Part shown: in pieces, positions 59,250 through 64,000 of the stretch
Layout: every line of letters begins with the position of its first letter
Numbering within the stretch: position 1 is the first letter of the stretch
NCBI GenBank assembly: GCA_017417025.1
Contig: JAFPZY010000064.1
Location: 1-64,000, forward strand
Source: Paludibacteraceae bacterium
GTDB lineage: Bacteria; Bacteroidota; Bacteroidia; Bacteroidales; Paludibacteraceae
Length of the DNA: 64,000 nucleotides
Reading direction: 5' to 3'
Program-made: the position numbers and the translations under genes
The notes under the pieces: generated by a model
What the model was told of the DNA's origin: nothing
What the model saw: only the letters and a program-made list of their open reading frames with translations
The model's database searches: none

Positions 59250-61055
59250 ATGCTCGTTTCTGAAATAGAAAAAGCCATTGGCTCCATTGCCGCAGTGGAC
59301 AACCGCGCCGGACGGGATATCGACATTCGCTACCTGCTCACCGACAGCAGGCAGCTCGGCGCGCATCCTGAACAGACACTCTTCTTCGCCATCAAAACGG
59401 AGAAAGACGACGGTGCACGCTACATCGGCGAACTCTTCACTAAGGGCGTGCGAGTCTTTGTCACGGGCGACAGCATCGCCGCACTCCAGGCGCTGGCGGC
59501 GTACAAACGCAGCAAGTTCACCTGTCCCGTCATCGGCATTACAGGCTCCAACGGCAAAACCGTGGTCAAAGAGTGGCTCTACGAACTGCTGCGCGACGAC
59601 TACCGCATCACGCGTTCACCCCGTAGCTACAACTCCCAGATTGGAGTGCCCCTCTCTGTCTGGCAGATGGACGGCAACACCGGACTCGCTATCTTCGAAG
59701 CCGGTATCTCCGAGCCCGGGGAGATGGAGCGCCTTGAACGCATCATACGCCCCACTATCGGGGTCATCACATGTATTGGAGAAGAGCACAGCGCCAATTT
59801 CTCCTCCCTGGAGGAGAAGCGTGCCGAGAAAATGAAACTCTTTGTGCATTGCCCTGTTGTCATCGAGGACCCCTCGCACCAGAACGTCCGCACCTGTGCG
59901 GCGGTCATGCGCGCACTCGGGTACGACGAGGACACTATTGCAGGGCGGCTTTTGCGCCAGACGCACGAAACAGTCATGCAGGTCAATCTCGACGCGCTCG
60001 TGGACAATGTACGCTATTTCCGCAGCCTCCTCCGTCCTGACACCAAACTCACATGCATGGTCAAGGCTTTCGCATACGGGGCCGGAAGCATAGAGGTCAG
60101 CCGCGCTTTGCAGGACAGTGGCGTGGCCGACTGCCTCGCTGTCGCTGTCGCTGACGAAGGGGTGGAGCTACGCAAAGCGGGGGTCAGGCTGCCGGTTATC
60201 ATCATGGACCCCGAGGTCGCCGCACTCGGACTCATTCTCGAAAACAACCTTGAGCCTAACATCTACTCCTTCCCCTTGCTCGAACTTTACATGAAAGAGG
60301 CGGAGAGGCGCGGAATGGAGAACTGCCCCGTGCACATTAAGATAGACACGGGCATGCACCGGCTTGGCTTCTACCAAAGCGAGCTCCCGCAGCTCGTCGC
60401 CATGTTGCAGGGGCAGAGCATTCTGCGTGTCAGCTCTGTCTTCTCACATCTCGCAGGGGCAGATGAGGCGCAGTTCGATGAGTTTACACGCGGCCAGATC
60501 TCTCTCTTTGCCGAATGTGCCGCGCAGTTGCAGCAGGGGCTGGGCTACAGGGTCACGCGCCATATCCTCAATTCGGCCGGTATTGAGCGTTTCACCGGCG
60601 CGCAGATGGATATGTGCCGCCTCGGCATTGGCATGTACGGATTCTCCTTCGCAGGAAGAAAACTCCGTAACGTATGCACGCTCAAGACCACCATTCTCTC
60701 TGTCAAAACCGTGCCTGCTGGCGACACTGTCGGCTACGGACGGCATACCCGCCTTGACTCTGACCGCCTTATAGCCGTTATTCCCATCGGCTATGCAGAC
60801 GGCTTCGACCGCCGCTTCTCCAACTATGGGGGCTGCGTACTCGTGCGCGGACAGAGGTGTCCCGTCGTCGGCAATGTCTGCATGGACCAGGCTATGGTCG
60901 ATGTCACAGGCACCGATGCACGCCCTGGCGACCAGGCTGTCGTCTTTGGGGACGACCTTCCGGTTGAGGAACTGGCAGAGCGGCTGGGTACTATCTCTTA
61001 CGAAATCTTAACCTCTGTTTCTCGTCGTGTCCAGCGTCAGTATTTCCGCGAATAA
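59250..61055 (+). CDS. Bipartite MurF-like ligase / alanine racemase, shortened ligase part
   Basis: The 601-residue protein joins a MurF-like part (about residues 1-230) to a full alanine racemase (about 235-601). The ligase part keeps LLTDSRQL, the ATP loop GITGSNGKTVVKEWL near residue 100, NSQIGVPLSVWQM and FEAGISEPGEM. Then, after VRTCAAVMRALGYDEDTIAGRLLRQ, it passes straight into the racemase start HETVMQVNLDALVDNVRYF. Family members have about 820 residues; the missing 200 or so comprise part of the central domain and the whole third domain with the INDSYNSDL motif. The racemase has the PLP Lys in CMVKAFAYGAGS. It should make D-Ala for MurF; the ligase part can hardly be active. Confidence 0.9.
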   Translation: MLVSEIEKAIGSIAAVDNRAGRDIDIRYLLTDSRQLGAHPEQTLFFAIKTEKDDGARYIGELFTKGVRVFVTGDSIAALQALAAYKRSKFTCPVIGITGSNGKTVVKEWLYELLRDDYRITRSPRSYNSQIGVPLSVWQMDGNTGLAIFEAGISEPGEMERLERIIRPTIGVITCIGEEHSANFSSLEEKRAEKMKLFVHCPVVIEDPSHQNVRTCAAVMRALGYDEDTIAGRLLRQTHETVMQVNLDALVDNVRYFRSLLRPDTKLTCMVKAFAYGAGSIEVSRALQDSGVADCLAVAVADEGVELRKAGVRLPVIIMDPEVAALGLILENNLEPNIYSFPLLELYMKEAERRGMENCPVHIKIDTGMHRLGFYQSELPQLVAMLQGQSILRVSSVFSHLAGADEAQFDEFTRGQISLFAECAAQLQQGLGYRVTRHILNSAGIERFTGAQMDMCRLGIGMYGFSFAGRKLRNVCTLKTTILSVKTVPAGDTVGYGRHTRLDSDRLIAVIPIGYADGFDRRFSNYGGCVLVRGQRCPVVGNVCMDQAMVDVTGTDARPGDQAVVFGDDLPVEELAERLGTISYEILTSVSRRVQRQYFRE

Positions 61056-61755
61056 CCTTACAGTCGGCTATGGCACGCATGTCGTGCAGCAAGGCATGAC
61101 TTTCTCTCTCTATGAGGGGGAGATGGTTTGTATGCTGGGGCCTAACGGTTGTGGCAAATCCACGCTGTTGCGCACTCTGGCCGGCTTGCAGCCCGAACTG
61201 GGGGGCTCCACTTCCTTCTCCGCTCTTACGCGCACTGAACGGGCGCGCAGAATGGCACTCGTCCTCACCGAGCGCCTTACGCTCGAGAACACCTCCGTCC
61301 ACGATGTCGTGGCTATGGGCAGGCACCCCTATACCTCTTTCCTCGGCGGACTGACCGTGCAGGACGAGCAATGCGTCGCTCAGGCTTTGCAGGAGGTGGG
61401 CATGGCGGACTACTCCGCCAAGATGTTCAATGCCTTGAGCGACGGAGAGAGCCAGAGGGTGCTGATTGCCAAAGCACTGGCGCAGCAGACACCGCTCATC
61501 TTGCTTGACGAGCCTACTGCCCATCTCGACCTCCCTAACAGGCTCCGCATTCTCCGCTTGCTCCACAGGCTGGCGCACGGACAAGGCAAGACAGTACTCA
61601 TCTCGACACACGAACTTGACCTTGCCTTGCGCCTCTCCGACCGTATTCTTCTCGTCTCCGGACAAGGAGTGGAGCTTGACACTGCCGATGCCCTCCTCGC
61701 ACGCGATGCCTTCACTCCCGCCTTCGGCATGGATGTCCTCCATCCCCTCTCCTGA
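61027..61755 (+). CDS. FepC-like ABC transporter ATP-binding protein
   Basis: The 242-residue ATPase has Walker A GPNGCGKST near residue 40, the Q-loop region LVLTERLTLENTSVHDVVAMGRHPYTSFLG typical of iron-siderophore and cobalamin importers, the signature LSDGESQRVLIAKALAQ, Walker B LILLDEPTAHLD and the switch His in STHELDLAL. It likely energises uptake of an iron chelate, haem or cobalamin. The usual FecCD permease and binding-protein genes are not adjacent. It starts with GTG at 61027, inside the end of the racemase gene (29-base overlap), so it is expressed with it. The Q-loop Gln is Thr or Glu (LVLTER). Confidence 0.88.
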   Translation: MSSVSISANNLTVGYGTHVVQQGMTFSLYEGEMVCMLGPNGCGKSTLLRTLAGLQPELGGSTSFSALTRTERARRMALVLTERLTLENTSVHDVVAMGRHPYTSFLGGLTVQDEQCVAQALQEVGMADYSAKMFNALSDGESQRVLIAKALAQQTPLILLDEPTAHLDLPNRLRILRLLHRLAHGQGKTVLISTHELDLALRLSDRILLVSGQGVELDTADALLARDAFTPAFGMDVLHPLS

Positions 61756-61805
61756 CAGCGCACGTTTGCATACCCTCCCTCTGGCAGGGTAATAGCCTTC
61801 CATAA

Positions 61806-61840
61806 ATTATCAATTGTCAATTGTTAATCGTCAATTATCA
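61806..61840. repeat. TCAATTGTCAATT repeat family copy
   Basis: A tract of ATTATCAATTGTCAATTG followed by TTAATCGTCAATTATCAT lies in the convergent spacer just before the terminator. It matches the tracts at 3677-3730 and 18306-18382. Confidence 0.65.
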
Positions 61841-61841
61841 T

Positions 61842-61875
61842 AAAGTACACGCCCGCGTGCGCAGGCGTGTACTTT
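61842..61875. terminator. Bidirectional terminator between the ATPase and phosphorylase genes
   Basis: A perfect 12-bp stem (AAAGTACACGCC at 61842-61853 with GGCGTGTACTTT at 61864-61875) and a 10-base loop lie between two convergent genes, with A before and T after. It can end both transcripts. Confidence 0.82.
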
Positions 61876-61915
61876 TCATGGTGTCCTGAGCTTGCTGCTC
61901 CCTTGCCCCTATGTC

Positions 61916-64000
61916 TCAGCCTATCCAGCGGACGTAGGCGAAGTCCATGCGGTGTGGCAGCAGGTCGTTCTTCGGGTACATGCGCAGCCCGAACTTCATG
62001 CCGCCTGCGTAGTCGAAGCGGTACACCGTCTCAAACGTCAGGTGCGACCCTTCTGCCTTCACCAGTTCAAGCGGTGTTACGTTGTACAGCTTGTCGTTGT
62101 TATGCTGCGACATCCGTATCGCCACCAGCTCTATGCCCAGTCCCTTGTCGTTAAGGCCGTGTGTGTCAAGCTCTACGGCAATCTTGTGGCTCTCGCCTAC
62201 AGAGGGCTTGTTCTGATGGAGGTCGTCGAAGCGGAGGTTGCATACCTCTATCTCGTCCCAGTGTTCGGCCATGTTCTCTTTCCAGGCTGCTATTTCCCGT
62301 GCCACTTTGTAGTCGTGCTCAACCAGCAGTGAATGGCGGCGGGCGAGTTTGTTATAGAACTTCTCGAAGTAGTCGTCCATCATGCGCTTCGTGGTGAAGT
62401 GCGGCGTAATCTTGGTTACGGAGTTCTTTATCGTCTGTATCCATTCGGGTGAGTATCCCTTTGAGTTCTTTGCATAGTACATGGGGATAATCTCAGTCTC
62501 AAGCATCTGGTAGATGGTGGCAGCGTCCAGTTGGTCCTGGTGTGCCTGGTTCTCGTAGGTGCGCTTGTCGGTCAGTGCCCAGCCAGCTCCTTCCACATAG
62601 CCTTCGTTCCACCAGCCGTCCTTCACCGAGAAGTTCAGCACGCCGTTCATCTGGGCTTTCTCGCCGCTTGTGCCTGAAGCCTCAAGCGGACGCGTGGGCG
62701 TGTTGAGCCATATATCCACGCCGCTCACAAGCCGCTTTGCAAGGCGCATGTCGTAGTTCTCTAAGAAGATTATCTTGCCTAAGAATTGTGGCATGCGGCT
62801 TATCTCTATGATGCGCTTTATCAGTTCCTGGCCTCCGCCGTCTGCGGGGTGGGCCTTGCCGGTGAAGAGGAATTGCACCGGGTAATTGGGGTTGTTCACC
62901 AGCTTGTCCAGTCGCTCAAGGTCGGTGAAGAGCAGGTGTGCGCGTTTGTAGGTGGCAAAGCGCCGTCCGAAGCCTATGATGAGGTTGTTGGGGTTCATCT
63001 CGTTCAGCGCACGCACTATGCGGGCAGGGTCGCCCTGGGTCTTGAGCCAGTCGTCGCGGAACTTCTCGCGGATGTAGTCTATCAGTTTCACTTTCAGTTT
63101 CAGACGCGTGTTCCACACTACCTCATCCGGAAGCTCGTTGTAGGCGGCCCACATCTCGGGGTTCGACTGGTCGTTCCACCACCCTGCGGGGAAGGTCTTC
63201 TTGTAGAGGTTCTTCCATTCGCTCGCTGCCCATGTTGGCATGTGTACGCCGTTGGTCACATAGCCTACGTGCAGTTCTTCGGGGAAGTAGCCCTTCCAGA
63301 GGGGCGCGAACATCTTCCTGCTCACCTCCCCGTGCAGCTGGCTTACGCCGTTGGCTTCCTGGCAGGTGTTCAGGGCGAACACCGACATGGAGAACTTCTC
63401 GCTGTTGTCTTCGGGGTTCTCACGGCCCATGCCTATCAGGTCTTTCCAGTCTATTCCGAGCCGCCCCGCATAGCTGCCCATGTACTTGTAGAAGAGTCCC
63501 TCTTCAAAATAGTCGTGTCCGGCGGGCACTGGCGTGTGGCAGGTGTAGAGACCGCTGGCGCGTACAACCTCAAGTGCCTGGTTGAAGTTCAGGTGCTCCT
63601 CCTCCACAAGGTCCACCAGGCGCTGCAGTCCCATTAGGGCCGCGTGTCCCTCGTTGCAGTGATACACATCTTTCTTTATGCCTAACTTCTTGAGGGTCAG
63701 CATGCCGCCTATGCCGAGCAGTATCTCTTGCTTGATGCGGTTCTCCCAGTCGCCGCCGTAAAGCTGGTGCGTAATCTGGCGGTCCCACTCCGAGTTCAGC
63801 TCGTTGTCCGTGTCGAGCAGATAGAGGTCTATGCGCCCAACTGCCACTTTCCACAGATAGGCCTTCACCGTCCTGTCGGGGTAGGGCACTTCTATCACCA
63901 TCGCACTCCCGTCGCTGTTCTTCACTTGCTCGAGAGGAAGGTTGTTGAAGTTCTGCGCCTCGTAGTTGGCAATCTGCTGTCCCTCGGGCGACAGAGTCTG
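61916..64000 (-). CDS. Alpha-glucan phosphorylase (GT35), partial, N-terminus beyond the window
   Basis: The visible 694 residues run off the window edge; the first codons seen read [20 protein letters not shown], so an internal start is not needed. The protein cleaves alpha-1,4-glucans with phosphate to glucose 1-phosphate. The motif [25 protein letters not shown] holds the PLP Lys, and [30 protein letters not shown] and [20 protein letters not shown] are typical of the bacterial alpha-glucan phosphorylase branch. Family members in Bacteroidota have about 850 residues, so about 160 are missing here. It should work in glycogen turnover in the cytoplasm. The ATPase at 61.0 kb converges on it. 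Confidence 0.92.
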   Translation of the reverse strand, partial: QTLSPEGQQIANYEAQNFNNLPLEQVKNSDGSAMVIEVPYPDRTVKAYLWKVAVGRIDLYLLDTDNELNSEWDRQITHQLYGGDWENRIKQEILLGIGGMLTLKKLGIKKDVYHCNEGHAALMGLQRLVDLVEEEHLNFNQALEVVRASGLYTCHTPVPAGHDYFEEGLFYKYMGSYAGRLGIDWKDLIGMGRENPEDNSEKFSMSVFALNTCQEANGVSQLHGEVSRKMFAPLWKGYFPEELHVGYVTNGVHMPTWAASEWKNLYKKTFPAGWWNDQSNPEMWAAYNELPDEVVWNTRLKLKVKLIDYIREKFRDDWLKTQGDPARIVRALNEMNPNNLIIGFGRRFATYKRAHLLFTDLERLDKLVNNPNYPVQFLFTGKAHPADGGGQELIKRIIEISRMPQFLGKIIFLENYDMRLAKRLVSGVDIWLNTPTRPLEASGTSGEKAQMNGVLNFSVKDGWWNEGYVEGAGWALTDKRTYENQAHQDQLDAATIYQMLETEIIPMYYAKNSKGYSPEWIQTIKNSVTKITPHFTTKRMMDDYFEKFYNKLARRHSLLVEHDYKVAREIAAWKENMAEHWDEIEVCNLRFDDLHQNKPSVGESHKIAVELDTHGLNDKGLGIELVAIRMSQHNNDKLYNVTPLELVKAEGSHLTFETVYRFDYAGGMKFGLRMYPKNDLLPHRMDFAYVRWIG

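Overview
The window is a contiguous piece of chromosome from a member of the Bacteroidales (phylum Bacteroidota), family not assigned. The sequence shows the Bacteroidota promoter type again and again (TTTG or CTTG, 19-20 bases, then TAnnTTTG), lineage-typical proteins (DUF4954, DUF5686 and DUF6089 types), a type IX secretion sorting domain on a large surface protein, a bipartite MurF-like/alanine racemase gene, and the lineage gene orders uppS-bamA-skp-skp and mraZ-rsmH-ftsL-ftsI-murE-mraY-murD-ftsW-murG. Coding sequence is fairly GC-rich and spacers are AT-rich. No prophage, CRISPR array, rRNA operon or intact insertion sequence was seen.

Layout. 0.2-9 kb (minus strand): envelope genes DUF6089-like barrel, uppS, bamA, two Skp/OmpH chaperones, a small ORF, an MFS transporter, murF and a coiled-coil membrane protein. 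9.6-11.3 kb (plus): an acyl-CoA synthetase bracketed by two long hairpin-forming repeat blocks. 11.5-18.5 kb (minus): rpmH, rbfA, LolC/E-type permease, lipoprotein, xerD, DUF5686 outer-membrane protein, miaB. 19.7-25.8 kb (plus): dnaN, exonuclease, DUF4954, RNase Z, radA. 25.9-26.9 kb: rpoD and tRNA-Arg, divergent from mirror-image promoters. 27.2-33.1 kb (plus): TolC, HlyD, two ABC-2 permeases (the second frameshifted) and an AraC regulator. 33.3-41.1 kb (minus): TPR/OmpA-like lipoprotein, tail-anchored small protein, mutL; then acpP, fabF, asd, U32 protein. 41.5-48.0 kb (minus): a 1366-residue T9SS cargo protein and class III ribonucleotide reductase. 48.7-61.8 kb (plus): the division and cell-wall cluster from mraZ to murG, then a shortened MurF-like/alanine racemase fusion and a FepC-like ATPase. 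61.9-64 kb (minus): alpha-glucan phosphorylase cut by the window edge.

How the genes fit together: much of the window builds the cell envelope. It holds lipid carrier (UppS), peptidoglycan precursor synthesis (MurE with the DNPR motif of meso-diaminopimelate enzymes, MurF, MurD, MraY, MurG, Alr), septal synthesis (FtsL, FtsI, FtsW), outer-membrane protein assembly (BamA, Skp), lipoprotein release (LolC/E), and export (TolC system, T9SS cargo).

Most unusual signals: (1) at least eight intergenic arrays with an exact or near-exact 11-bp period but different unit sequences; (2) 7-bp AGTCGAA arrays arranged as long inverted repeats on both sides of the acyl-CoA synthetase; (3) several housekeeping proteins shortened at defined places (RNase Z without its flexible arm, MurF-like/Alr without the last Mur-ligase domain, FtsI without PASTA); (4) a complex nrdD-mraZ spacer with MraZ boxes and a DnaA-box-like 12-bp array; (5) the cell-wall cluster ending after murG at the longest 11-bp array, with murC-ftsQ-ftsA-ftsZ absent.
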